From: Alphaproteobacteria bacterium
Lineage (GTDB): Bacteria; Pseudomonadota; Alphaproteobacteria; Sphingomonadales; Kordiimonadaceae
Assembly (NCBI GenBank): GCA_021774735.1
Contig: JAJFIS010000022.1
Location: 1-64,000 of the forward strand
Reading direction: 5' to 3'
Length of the DNA: 64,000 bases
Shown here: positions 35,639-44,104 of the stretch, one piece after another
Layout of the letters: each line of letters begins with the position of its first letter
How positions within the stretch are numbered: the first letter of the stretch is position 1
Position numbers and translations under genes: made by a program
The notes under the pieces: generated by a model
Databases searched by the model: none
Told to the model about the DNA's origin: nothing
Seen by the model: the letters and a program-made list of their open reading frames with translations, nothing else

Positions 35639-36604
35639 ATGACAACGCCTGATGATACAAAAACTGAATTATTCACCGAACTTGGCCTTGGCACACGACT
35701 TCGCCGTTTGTTAGAGCGCTTAACTGCCGATGCAGAGAGCCTGCAAGCGGACCATGCCCTGCCCTTTAAAGCCAGTTATTTTCCCGTTATTTACGGCTTG
35801 CATAAATCGGGTGAGCTCGCCATTCGTGACATAGCTTTTTTGGCGGGCTTCAGCCATTCCGCCATTAGCCAAACGGTGAAAAAACTTAACGGCCTTGGTA
35901 TAGTAGAGACAAGCCAAAAACATGATGGGCGCGAACGCATCATCCGCTTGAGTGCAAAAGGAAAAGTCTATGTGCGGGAGCTTATCCCCAATTGGCGTTT
36001 GATTGAAACGGCGATGAAAGACGTGATAGCCGAAAGCGGCCATGATATACTAGCGGCTATTACCGCAACTGAAACAGCGCTGGAAAATGAAAGCCTGATC
36101 AGCCGAGTGGAGACACTACATTTTGCTGCCAAGCCTGAGAAATTACAGTTTGATATGGTGCCCTACGACACCAAATACAAACAGGCCTTTTATGACATCA
36201 ACATCAAATGGGTGCGGGAACTTTTCAAAGTTGAACCAATAGACGAGAAAATATTATCCGACCCTGAAGGCGAAATTCTCGACCATGGCGGCGAGATATT
36301 CTTTACGGTAATGGACGGCATCGCTGTGGGTACGGTTGCGATGAAAAATATGGATGGTGGCCGTTTTGAGCTCACCAAACTTGGGGTTTGTGAGGCCGCC
36401 CGTGGCAGCGGTGCAGGCTCTGCCTTAACCCGTAAAGTGATTGAGCGTTTTCAAGCGCGCGGCGGCAAATGTTTGTTTTTGGAAACCAATGATAAATTGA
36501 AAAATTCAATCCGCCTTTATGAGCGGTATAATTTTGTTGAAATGCCAAATCCGGTTCCAAGCCCTTATGTGCGCTCAAATTATTATATGGAATGGCGGGG
36601 GTGA
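35639..36604 (+). CDS. MarR-type regulator fused to a GNAT acetyltransferase
   Basis: A 321-residue fusion. Residues about 1-150 form a winged helix MarR domain (DIAFLAGFSHSAISQTVKKL recognition helix, HDGRERIIRLSAKG wing). Residues about 170-320 form a GNAT domain with the acetyl-CoA loop VCEAARGSGAGSALTRKVIE and SIRLYERYNFVEMP. Such fusions are recurrent in proteobacteria; target genes and acetyl acceptor are unknown. It is a single gene, preceded by an AT-rich 99-bp gap and followed by a bidirectional terminator. Confidence 0.87.
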   Translation: MTTPDDTKTELFTELGLGTRLRRLLERLTADAESLQADHALPFKASYFPVIYGLHKSGELAIRDIAFLAGFSHSAISQTVKKLNGLGIVETSQKHDGRERIIRLSAKGKVYVRELIPNWRLIETAMKDVIAESGHDILAAITATETALENESLISRVETLHFAAKPEKLQFDMVPYDTKYKQAFYDINIKWVRELFKVEPIDEKILSDPEGEILDHGGEIFFTVMDGIAVGTVAMKNMDGGRFELTKLGVCEAARGSGAGSALTRKVIERFQARGGKCLFLETNDKLKNSIRLYERYNFVEMPNPVPSPYVRSNYYMEWRG

Positions 36605-36631
36605 TATCTCCCTCCCAAGAATAAGCCACAA

Positions 36632-36657
36632 AAAAGGCAGCCAAAAGGCCACCTTTT
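36632..36657. terminator. Bidirectional terminator between convergent genes
   Basis: AAAAGG-CA-GCC, loop AAAA, GGC-CA-CCTTTT forms a stem with a 2x2 internal mismatch, an A-run on the left and a T-run on the right. It can serve both the MarR-GNAT gene (rightward) and the flavoenzyme gene (leftward). Confidence 0.65.
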
Positions 36658-36682
36658 CATGCAATGTATTTTAAGGGCCGGA

Positions 36683-38074
36683 TTAATCGCCCGTTTTAAT
36701 CCGCTCAATAAGCTCTTTCACCGTTGGTACAAAGCCGTTGGAATAAAAGGGGTCGGTGGCAAAGCGGAAGGCATTATGACCCGCGAATACCAAGTTATTA
36801 TTGACCGAGCCGCCGTGGGCGACATCATCCAATGTCTTTTGGATACAGAAGCTACGCGGGTCCGCAAGCCGGCCCGTTGAATTTTTCTCGTTATCCGCCC
36901 AGCTTGAAAAGCGACATTGGCTAAGGCAGCCGACGCAGTCTTTTTGGTCTTTGCGAATTTCTGCACATTTTTCTGGCGCAACAAATATCAAGCTACTATC
37001 CGGCGTTTTCAAGGCCTTTTCAAAACCCGCTTTCAGCCAACCAAGCGCCTTGCTTTTGTCTTCACCGCGCACATAATAGTTTTTGCGCTCAACAGTAAGT
37101 TCCGTTGAAAATTCTTCGTCTTGTTTACTGCTAAAGTCGATCTGGCGTCCACTACGGTTTACCAGTTCGTTGATGAAACCATTTTTAATCGCACTGGAAA
37201 AGAAACCAGTGGGGCTGAAATTTTGCAATAACACATCACCCGACTTCAAAGCCATCAAACGGTCTTTCCACGATTTGGATATGGGGCTTTCTTTGGTCAA
37301 CAATGGGCGCGTACCAAATTGGAACATAATTGGCCCAAGCTCTTTATTATTGATCCAATCTTTCCATTCCCTTAGGTTCCAAACCCCGCCCGCCATGATG
37401 ATCGGCACATGATCAAGGCCCAGCTTGCGCATAATGTTACGCAGCTCCACCACCCGTGGGTATGGATCACCTGGTTTTGTTGGGTCTTCGGCGTTTGACA
37501 GGCCATTGTGACCCCCTGCGAGCCACGGGTCTTCATAGACCACGCCGCCAAGCAGCTCGGCCATATTCTTATAAGCCCGCCGCCAAAGAAGGTTGAAAGC
37601 CCGTCCACTAGAGACGATAGGATAATAATGAACGCCGTATTTTGACGCTAGCTCAGCCAGTTTGAAAGGCATGCCAGCACCGCATGTTACGCCGTGAACC
37701 ATTTCCTTAGTTTTTTCCAAAATACCATGCAAGGCCCGCTGTGAACCACCAAGTTCCCACAGCATATTGATGTTTATCAGGCCTTCACCACGGGAAATTT
37801 CCCAGGCTTTGCGAATCTGGTCAATGGTGCCTTTGATAGAAAAATTGACCATTTCATCATGCCGCTCACGCCGTGTACGGCCTTTATAGTCATGGCCAAC
37901 AACATTACCGTGTTGGTCATACTCATCCGCGATAACCGCTGAAATAGTTCCAACTCCGCCTGCTTCAGCCCATGGGCCAGAGCTTGCACCGGTAGAGATA
38001 GCAACCCCTTTGCCACCTTCAATCAGAGGCAAAACTTCTTTGCCACCTAGCCTGATTGGATCGATGATTGACAT
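36683..38074 (-). CDS. Nitronate monooxygenase-like FMN enzyme with C-terminal cysteine cluster
   Basis: A 463-residue TIM-barrel flavoenzyme of the 2-nitropropane dioxygenase/nitronate monooxygenase superfamily. Visible motifs are GVTCGAGMPFKLAEL, HYYPIVSSGRAFN, ENPWLAGGHNG-like sequence (here EDPWLAGGHNGLSN) and PIIMAGGVWNLRE. It is longer than typical enzymes. The extension carries KCAEIRKDQKDCVGCLSQC, a C-x8-C-x2-C-x3-C pattern that could hold an iron-sulfur cluster. Substrate is unknown, and a role in ene-reduction or lipid metabolism is as possible as nitronate oxidation. It is downstream of pnp but separated by a terminator. Confidence 0.78.
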   Translation of the reverse strand: MSIIDPIRLGGKEVLPLIEGGKGVAISTGASSGPWAEAGGVGTISAVIADEYDQHGNVVGHDYKGRTRRERHDEMVNFSIKGTIDQIRKAWEISRGEGLININMLWELGGSQRALHGILEKTKEMVHGVTCGAGMPFKLAELASKYGVHYYPIVSSGRAFNLLWRRAYKNMAELLGGVVYEDPWLAGGHNGLSNAEDPTKPGDPYPRVVELRNIMRKLGLDHVPIIMAGGVWNLREWKDWINNKELGPIMFQFGTRPLLTKESPISKSWKDRLMALKSGDVLLQNFSPTGFFSSAIKNGFINELVNRSGRQIDFSSKQDEEFSTELTVERKNYYVRGEDKSKALGWLKAGFEKALKTPDSSLIFVAPEKCAEIRKDQKDCVGCLSQCRFSSWADNEKNSTGRLADPRSFCIQKTLDDVAHGGSVNNNLVFAGHNAFRFATDPFYSNGFVPTVKELIERIKTGD

Positions 38075-38117
38075 TCATATTCCCCTGGACAACCGCTTAA
38101 AGTTGTATGCTTACTTT

Positions 38118-38152
38118 AAAAATAATATCGGCGCGGAAATTTCCCGCGCCGA
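38118..38152 (-). terminator. Terminator of pnp
   Basis: On the minus strand a GC-rich stem (TCGGCGCGGGAAA/TTTCCGCGCCGA, 38128-38152) is followed by TATTATTTTT. It ends the rpsO-pnp transcript before the flavoenzyme gene. Confidence 0.85.
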
Positions 38153-38211
38153 CAAGATATAGCTCATTTGCCTTAATAATGCATGAAACCACATGTTTCA
38201 CATAACATTAT

Positions 38212-40356
38212 TTAGTCATCATTGCGCTTTTTACCACCCCGAGCTGGCCGCTCATCAGGTAATTCAGCGCCGGTTTCTTGGTCAACAAGGCGCATAGACA
38301 GGCGCACTTTACCGCGCGGGTCGATCTCAAGGCATTTAACCTTAACCATGTCACCTTCGGCAACCACGTCGGTAACTTTATCAACGCGCTCATTTTTCAG
38401 CTCGGAAATATGTACAAGACCGTCCCGTGATCCCATGAAATTCACGAAAGCACCAAAGTCCATAATACGAACGACTTTACCGTCATAGATCGTGCCAACT
38501 TCAGGCTCGGCAACAATACCCGTAATCCAAGCTTTTGCAGCTTCAATCTGGGTCAAGTCACTTGATGAGATGCTAATGGTGCCATCGTCTTCAATGGAAA
38601 CCTTCGCGCCAGTTTTCTCAACAATTTCGCGGATAACTTTACCGCCGGTGCCGATGACTTCCCGAATTTTTTCCTTAGGAACGCTCATGGTTTCAATGCG
38701 CGGTGCATGGGCAGACAGGTCAGAACGACCTGTTGTCAACGCTTTGCTCATTTCGTCCAGAATATAAGTGCGACCACCAGCCGCTTGGGCCAAGGCTTTT
38801 TCCATAATATCACGGGTAATACCGGTGATTTTAATGTCCATTTGCAATGCCGTGATACCCTCGCTGGTACCCGCCACTTTAAAGTCCATATCACCCAAAT
38901 GGTCTTCATCGCCGAGGATGTCAGAAAGAACAGCAAAATCGTCGCCTTCCTTGATCAAGCCCATCGCGATGCCCGATACTGGCCGTGCAAGAGGCACACC
39001 AGCATCCATCATAGCAAGCGAGCTACCACATACGGTCGCCATAGAACTTGAACCGTTTGATTCGGTAATCTCAGACACTAAACGAATGGTATAAGGGAAA
39101 GCTTCTTTCTCTGGCAGTACAGCACGAACAGCGCGCCATGCCAGCTTACCGTGACCCACTTCGCGGCGGCTGGTAAAACCAACGCGGCCAGCTTCACCAA
39201 CACTGTATGGAGGGAAGTTATAATGCAGCATGAAGTTAGACTTATAGGTCCCTTCAAGCGCGTCGATCATTTGCTCGTCGTCTGAAGTGCCAAGCGTAGC
39301 AACCACAAGAGCCTGTGTTTCACCGCGAGTGAAGAGCGAAGAGCCGTGGGTGCGAGGCAATGTGCCAACCATAGCTTCAATTGCACGAACGTCATCAAGC
39401 GCCCGACCATCAATGCGGCCACCTGTTTTCAGGACATTACCCCGAACAATGGTCTTTTCCATTTTCTTGAAAAGGTCACCAAGCAATTGGCCGTCAACTA
39501 CATCATCACCTTCAAAAGCCGCCATAACTTTGGCTTTAACTTCACCAATTTTACCCGAACGTTCGGTCTTGGTTGTGATGGCATAAGCAGCCCGAAGGTC
39601 AGCTTCAGCGATGTCCGCTATTTTTGCTTTCAGCGCGCTATGATCAGCAGGTGCTGCAAGTTCCCATGGCTCTTTGGCGCAAGCTTCAGCCAGCTCAATA
39701 ATGGCATCCAGAACAACTTGTTGACCCTCATGGCCAAAGTTAACCGCACCAAGCATTACATCTTCGCTTAGCTCTTTCGCTTCAGATTCGACCATAAGAA
39801 CAGCGTCTTTGGTGCCTGCAACGATAAGGTCAAGCTCGGTCTCTTCCATTTGGTCAAGGGTCGGGTTCAGCACATATTCGCCGTTGATATAACCAACACG
39901 CGCGCCGCCAATAGGACCAAAGAATGGAATGCCCGAAATGGTAAGGGCGGCAGAGGCACCAACCATCGCAACGATGTCAGCGTCATTTTCCATGTCATGA
40001 CTAATAACCGTACAAATAACCTGCACTTCGTTTTTAAAGCCTTCAGGGAACAATGGACGGATAGGACGGTCGATAAGACGACAGGTCAGCGTTTCTTTCT
40101 CGCTTGGTCGTCCTTCGCGCTTAAAAAAGCCGCCAGGAATTTTACCGGCAGCATAAAATTTCTCTTGATAGTTTACCGTCAGCGGGAAAAAGTCCTGCCC
40201 AGGACGTACTGAACGCGCCCCAACAACGGTACAAAGTACGGTAGTTTCACCGTATGTAGCCATAACAGCACCGTCAGCTTGACGGGCAACATGACCAGTT
40301 TCTAGGGTCAGCTTACGGCCACCCCAATTGATTTCTTTTTTATGTATTTGAAACAT
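38212..40356 (-). CDS. pnp: Polyribonucleotide nucleotidyltransferase (PNPase)
   Basis: A 714-residue 3'-5' phosphorolytic exoribonuclease. Two RNase PH-like cores are seen ([21 protein letters not shown]; then [23 protein letters not shown] and the catalytic [17 protein letters not shown]). KH ([20 protein letters not shown]) and S1 ([20 protein letters not shown]) RNA-binding domains follow. It degrades mRNA, usually with RNase E. It lies downstream of rpsO with a leader hairpin between, the arrangement used for autoregulation in other bacteria. Confidence 0.98.
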   Translation of the reverse strand: MFQIHKKEINWGGRKLTLETGHVARQADGAVMATYGETTVLCTVVGARSVRPGQDFFPLTVNYQEKFYAAGKIPGGFFKREGRPSEKETLTCRLIDRPIRPLFPEGFKNEVQVICTVISHDMENDADIVAMVGASAALTISGIPFFGPIGGARVGYINGEYVLNPTLDQMEETELDLIVAGTKDAVLMVESEAKELSEDVMLGAVNFGHEGQQVVLDAIIELAEACAKEPWELAAPADHSALKAKIADIAEADLRAAYAITTKTERSGKIGEVKAKVMAAFEGDDVVDGQLLGDLFKKMEKTIVRGNVLKTGGRIDGRALDDVRAIEAMVGTLPRTHGSSLFTRGETQALVVATLGTSDDEQMIDALEGTYKSNFMLHYNFPPYSVGEAGRVGFTSRREVGHGKLAWRAVRAVLPEKEAFPYTIRLVSEITESNGSSSMATVCGSSLAMMDAGVPLARPVSGIAMGLIKEGDDFAVLSDILGDEDHLGDMDFKVAGTSEGITALQMDIKITGITRDIMEKALAQAAGGRTYILDEMSKALTTGRSDLSAHAPRIETMSVPKEKIREVIGTGGKVIREIVEKTGAKVSIEDDGTISISSSDLTQIEAAKAWITGIVAEPEVGTIYDGKVVRIMDFGAFVNFMGSRDGLVHISELKNERVDKVTDVVAEGDMVKVKCLEIDPRGKVRLSMRLVDQETGAELPDERPARGGKKRNDD

Positions 40357-40405
40357 TTTTTACCTTTCAATGGTTAGCGCCGTTATTTTCTTTGGCTACC
40401 AACCT

Positions 40406-40428
40406 GGCGGAACCCCCATGGCTCCACC
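40406..40428 (-). promoter_or_regulatory. Hairpin in the pnp leader
   Basis: On the minus strand GGTGGAGCC and GGTTCCGCC pair over 9 bp (two G-U) around a 5-nt loop, 50-72 nt upstream of the pnp ATG. In Escherichia coli a double-stranded pnp leader is cut by RNase III for autoregulation; a like role here is inferred. Confidence 0.5.
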
Positions 40429-40514
40429 CCGCTTCATAAGGACGGCGGCATTGCACCTTGACCCATCCAAATTACCAACAACTATTTGCTGGTCATGGCC
40501 TTGAAGAATGGCCC

Positions 40515-40550
40515 GAAAAAAACAAGGCCGGCCATATGACCGACCCTGTT
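40515..40550 (-). terminator. Terminator or attenuator after rpsO
   Basis: Leftward of rpsO a stem CAGGGTCGGTC/GGCCGGCCTTG (ATAT loop, several G-U pairs) is followed by TTTTTTT on the minus strand. It may partly uncouple pnp from rpsO. Confidence 0.75.
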
Positions 40551-40559
40551 AATAGTATT

Positions 40560-40829
40560 TTAGCGACGCAGGCCAAGGCGCTTGATCAAAGATTGATACC
40601 TTGCCTCGTCTTTGCGCTTAAGATAATCAAGTAGACCACGGCGCTTGTTAACAAGCTTCAAAAGTCCGCGACGGCTATGATTGTCTTTTTTATGGTCTTT
40701 GAAATGCTCAGTCAGGTTAAGGATCCGAGTAGTCAGGATTGAAACCTGAACCTCTGGAGATCCTGTATCCCCTTCTTTTACAGCATATTCACTAATAAGC
40801 TCTTGCTTACGTTCAGCAGTTATCGACAT
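40560..40829 (-). CDS. rpsO: 30S ribosomal protein S15
   Basis: An 89-residue protein starting [16 protein letters not shown], with the conserved [26 protein letters not shown]-type sequence (here [16 protein letters not shown]) and LDYLKR motifs. It is the normal S15 length. The ATG at 40829 is preceded by AGGAGA (TAAAGGAGAAGACG); the longer in-frame start at 40931 would overlap truB and is rejected. It follows truB by 17 bp. S15 binds 16S rRNA helices 20-22 and nucleates the 30S platform. Confidence 0.97.
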   Translation of the reverse strand: MSITAERKQELISEYAVKEGDTGSPEVQVSILTTRILNLTEHFKDHKKDNHSRRGLLKLVNKRRGLLDYLKRKDEARYQSLIKRLGLRR

Positions 40830-40846
40830 CGTCTTCTCCTTTAACG

Positions 40847-41764
40847 TTACATATTGAAGACCCGCAAGGGCTGAACCATGCCATCGATGACTTTTGCAAT
40901 TGCAAGCGGACTTCCGTCCATCATCAGGCAAAGCGGACCTTGCGTGCTTGCCAAATCCGAAAGCTCCTCGCGTACTGGTACAGGATTACCGCACCTAACA
41001 CGGATCGCCTCCGTTTCTGTAATGGCAAACGCCGGGATGTCGGCCAGCGCTGTCATCACCGAAAGAACATACGATTCGGCGGGCGCACTATGACCTAAGT
41101 CCTCAAGCTTTTCCAGCGAAATCGTATGTGATACATCAAACGGCCCAACTCGGATGCGCCTTAACATAGAAATATGTCCGCAAGTCCCAAGTTTATGGGC
41201 TATATCACGCCCTAACGACCGCACATAAGTACCCTTGCCGCATGTAACCTCAAAAGTGGCTTCTGATAGGTCCTCATTTAAGCTAAGTAATTGGAGTTTA
41301 TAGATATTTACTTGCCGCGCCTTCATCTTTACCTCTTGGCCATCCCGCGCAAGGGCATAGGCCCTTTTGCCGTCTATTTTGATGGCGCTATAGGCGGGCG
41401 GAACCTGCTCAATTTCCCCGATGAAATCTGGTAATATATTCTCAATGTCGGCTCTGCTCGGCCTAATATTTGAGGTCGTCACCACTTCGCCTTCCCGGTC
41501 ATCGGTGTTGGTGGCGCTACCAATGCTTATGGTGAAGCTGTATGTTTTGCTGCTATCGACGATGAAAGGCATGGTCTTGGTCGCTTCACCAAGGCCAATG
41601 GGCAAAACGCCTGTTGCCAACGGGTCTAACGTACCGGCATGGCCAACCTTTTGGGCCTTAAGTAGCCATTTAACCTTCGAGACAACTTGACTACTGGTCA
41701 TGCCAAGCGGCTTGTCGATAACCAACCAGCCGTTTATTTTATTGCCTTTGCGGTGTCTGACCAT
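40847..41764 (-). CDS. truB: tRNA pseudouridine-55 synthase
   Basis: A 305-residue TruB-family enzyme. Motif [18 protein letters not shown], the catalytic motif [18 protein letters not shown] (Asp in TLDPLA) and [19 protein letters not shown] are all intact, followed by the C-terminal region ([15 protein letters not shown]). It makes pseudouridine 55 in the T loop of nearly all tRNAs. It is immediately upstream of rpsO. In most alphaproteobacteria rbfA sits directly before truB; here a 2.3-kb stretch intervenes. Confidence 0.97.
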   Translation of the reverse strand: MVRHRKGNKINGWLVIDKPLGMTSSQVVSKVKWLLKAQKVGHAGTLDPLATGVLPIGLGEATKTMPFIVDSSKTYSFTISIGSATNTDDREGEVVTTSNIRPSRADIENILPDFIGEIEQVPPAYSAIKIDGKRAYALARDGQEVKMKARQVNIYKLQLLSLNEDLSEATFEVTCGKGTYVRSLGRDIAHKLGTCGHISMLRRIRVGPFDVSHTISLEKLEDLGHSAPAESYVLSVMTALADIPAFAITETEAIRVRCGNPVPVREELSDLASTQGPLCLMMDGSPLAIAKVIDGMVQPLRVFNM

Positions 41765-41848
41765 GGAATTTGCCTAATTTAAAAACGCATGTTGCGCATA
41801 AATATTCGCGCATTGCTGTGTTCTATTAGGTAAAACTCAGACCGCTGT

Positions 41849-42067
41849 CTATTCTTTATCGCCTTTTGCCTTCTGTTGTTGGTCATAATTGGCACCAATG
41901 GCAATGCCCGCACCCACGCCGATGCTAATGCCAATCGGCAACCATAAGCCAATATTATCTGTCACCACACCAATGGTCACGCCGAAGGTGACACCGAACG
42001 CTGCCCCTAATGAAATACCAAGGCCGACGCCACTAACTTTTTCTTTCTTTTCTTCATCATTTTCCAT
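41849..42067 (-). CDS. Small glycine-zipper membrane protein (hypothetical)
   Basis: A 72-residue protein with a charged N-terminus (ENDEEKKEK), then two stretches rich in spaced glycines (GVGLGISLGAAFGVTFGVTI and GISIGVGAGIAIGANY), a glycine-zipper pattern suited to helix packing in membranes, and a charged end. No family function is known. It lies between truB and the GntR cassette. Confidence 0.65.
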   Translation of the reverse strand: MENDEEKKEKVSGVGLGISLGAAFGVTFGVTIGVVTDNIGLWLPIGISIGVGAGIAIGANYDQQQKAKGDKE

Positions 42068-42197
42068 GCTTCAATTCTCTTCATCCGCAACTGTTTTTCT
42101 AGACTAGTATTTTAATCGGTTTTCCGATTTTTCTTATCTCGCTGTGTAACTCAGGCCGGCCTTTTTGGCTCATTCCTGTATCTTAGGTGGGCTAGCC

Positions 42198-43082
42198 TCA
42201 AGTTGGGCTAACCCTGTTGTCTGCGCGGTATACCTCAAAATCTACATCATCAACTCTGTAATTATTAAACTCGATATTAAGGCCTATACTCACAATCAGT
42301 TGAAAATAGATGCTCATCAGAATGGGCTGGTAGTGATGCAAGTCATGGGTCTGTACATACAGATTTATAATCAAGAAAATGCTTACACCGATACTAGCCG
42401 CCAACGTAGACTTAACGACAATGCCGATGGTCTTGAGCTTATCTTTTTCAGATTGGTGCGGGTCTAACCTCTTGCCATACATAATACGGATAACGACACC
42501 GATATAGATAAGGTTCATCGCAGCAATTCCCGCAATCGTGGCTATCGCCTCTGGGTCGTCCGAAACAGTAAAATCTTTCCAATATAGATAATATACCAAC
42601 TGTGCCGCATAGAGTAGGACCGCCAGAAATAAATATTTAAGCGAGATAAAATCAGACAAGCGGCGTGGTTGCAGATCAGCCCGGCGAACAGAATTTTCAT
42701 TAGCTTGCCGCATGAGCTTATAATGCTTCATCGTGCTTTTGGACGCTAGCATGAGCGGGGCCACTTGAAGCATAAAATAGAATAGAATCAGCATTTCTTC
42801 TGAGCCATCAGGTCGATATCCCGTGATTAGCATCCAGCTCAATATAGCAAAACCAACGAGGGCTGCGAAAATATTCATCTTTCGATAAAAATTCAGCCTT
42901 GCTTTACCGGCCATATCAGAATCATAGCCATAGGCTTTGGGATAAAATTTGGGATATTCAGAAGGGGGGTAGTTATCCAGAATATAGCTGACACGCTTTA
43001 TAAATTCATTTGGATAATAGTAAGAAATGAGAAATATCTGGCTTAAAAAAAGCAGCAGAAATGTTATTTCAAAAAATGTCAT
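42198..43082 (-). CDS. Polytopic membrane protein paired with a GntR regulator
   Basis: A 294-residue protein with about seven hydrophobic helices in two halves: N-terminal (FFEITFLLLFLSQIFLISYYY), two more around residues 70-110, then four between about 148 and 270. Loops are charged and contain YPPSEYPKFYPKAYGYDSD. No family recognised and no ATPase is adjacent, unlike typical YtrA-regulated ABC transporter loci. It begins 10 bp after the GntR gene, so regulation by it is likely. Confidence 0.65.
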   Translation of the reverse strand: MTFFEITFLLLFLSQIFLISYYYPNEFIKRVSYILDNYPPSEYPKFYPKAYGYDSDMAGKARLNFYRKMNIFAALVGFAILSWMLITGYRPDGSEEMLILFYFMLQVAPLMLASKSTMKHYKLMRQANENSVRRADLQPRRLSDFISLKYLFLAVLLYAAQLVYYLYWKDFTVSDDPEAIATIAGIAAMNLIYIGVVIRIMYGKRLDPHQSEKDKLKTIGIVVKSTLAASIGVSIFLIINLYVQTHDLHHYQPILMSIYFQLIVSIGLNIEFNNYRVDDVDFEVYRADNRVSPT

Positions 43083-43092
43083 GGTCTTTACC

Positions 43093-43473
43093 TCAACTGT
43101 TAAGTGCGTTCATGGCTGATGAAAAACCGATGCGAATTTCTGAATCCGTGACACCTGCTTTTTTAAAAGCCTCTATTTTGTTTCTTAATTCCTGAAGAAC
43201 CCAGGCGTTTAAATCCACCGTGCAATTATTTCTTGCATCCGGATGAATGAAAGTTCCGCGATACCCCCGTGTTTGGATAACGCTGTCCCGCTCCAGCAAA
43301 CTATATGCCTTGGCAACCGTTTTGCTATTCATGCCGAAATCATTGGCCATTTGGCGAATGGAAGGCAAGGCATCACCGGGTGATACCGAGCCATTTTGAA
43401 CCGCCTGTTTTATCTGCTTGATCAGCTGAGAAAACAACGGTTCTGTATCCTCTATGTCAATTATTATTTCCAT
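43093..43473 (-). CDS. GntR-family (YtrA subfamily) transcriptional regulator
   Basis: A 126-residue short GntR protein with an N-terminal winged helix: PLFSQLIKQIKQAV, PSIRQMANDFGMNSKTVAKAYSLLERD and the wing TRGYRGTFI. A short helical C-terminal part (about 45 residues) follows in place of a ligand-binding domain, as in YtrA-type regulators. Three TGTACC/GGTACA half-sites lie 20-52 bp upstream, indicating autoregulation. It leads a two-gene unit with the membrane protein. Confidence 0.86.
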   Translation of the reverse strand: MEIIIDIEDTEPLFSQLIKQIKQAVQNGSVSPGDALPSIRQMANDFGMNSKTVAKAYSLLERDSVIQTRGYRGTFIHPDARNNCTVDLNAWVLQELRNKIEAFKKAGVTDSEIRIGFSSAMNALNS

Positions 43474-43492
43474 GATTATTTATTGCTCCATA

Positions 43493-43525
43493 TGTACCGT
43501 GTATACTATTGGTACAAGGGGTACA
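43493..43525. promoter_or_regulatory. Operator-like GGTACA/TGTACC half-sites upstream of the GntR gene
   Basis: TGTACC at 43493-43498 and GGTACA at 43511-43516 form an inverted repeat with a 12-bp spacer, and a second GGTACA lies at 43520-43525. They sit just before the regulator gene, in the place expected for its promoter. YtrA-type GntR proteins bind inverted repeats of this general kind. Confidence 0.6.
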
Positions 43526-43618
43526 TATAAAACACAAGATAATTATTAAAAAAAATTAACTGCATGAAATATATGGGTTAATTATGATATAGATGAATAT
43601 ATACAAGGCGCATGGTGG

Positions 43619-44056
43619 CTATGTTGATGAATCAACTCCGCCACCATCGGCATCAGATTCGCTATTTTGAAGGTCTTGCTGCACCTTTTCTGATCGCAAA
43701 ATATTCTCAATATGACTTGCTTCGCCGTAACTTTCATCGATACGAAAGGCTGGCTTTGGCAGATATTTCATATGAACCATTTTACCCAGCTGACCGCGAA
43801 TATAGGGGGCCGCCCCGTTCAAGGCTTTCAAAATAGACTTTTGATCACCCCCGCCCAGCGGCATGATAAAAATGGTTGCGTGACGCAGGTCAGGACTGCA
43901 CCTTACTTCTGACACAGTGATCGAAACACCAGTTAGGGCATCATCTTGAATGTCACGACGTTGCAAGATGGTGGATATGGCATGGCGAATATTTTCGCCA
44001 ACCCGCAATAGCCGCAGGCTAGGTCCAGCGGCTTCGGTGCTGCGTCCCTTTTTCAT
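43619..44056 (-). CDS. rbfA: 30S ribosome-binding factor A
   Basis: A 145-residue RbfA. The conserved N-terminal helix LRLLRVGENIRHAISTIL, EVRCSPDLRHATIFI with the KH-type fold and ending RIDESYGEASHIENIL are all seen. It matures the 5' end of 16S rRNA and associates with pre-30S subunits. It follows infB by 48 bp. Its usual downstream partner truB is displaced by the GntR cassette. Confidence 0.95.
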   Translation of the reverse strand: MKKGRSTEAAGPSLRLLRVGENIRHAISTILQRRDIQDDALTGVSITVSEVRCSPDLRHATIFIMPLGGGDQKSILKALNGAAPYIRGQLGKMVHMKYLPKPAFRIDESYGEASHIENILRSEKVQQDLQNSESDADGGGVDSST

Positions 44057-44104
44057 CGATTGAGCCTCTCAAAAATACTTCCGGTGATCAATGTTGCTCG
44101 TAAA

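Noticed and set aside
42095-42145. Hairpin AATCGG-TTTT-CCGATT followed by TTTCTT on the plus strand
   Set aside because: No rightward gene ends here and the leftward strand has no T-run, so it is not assigned as a terminator.
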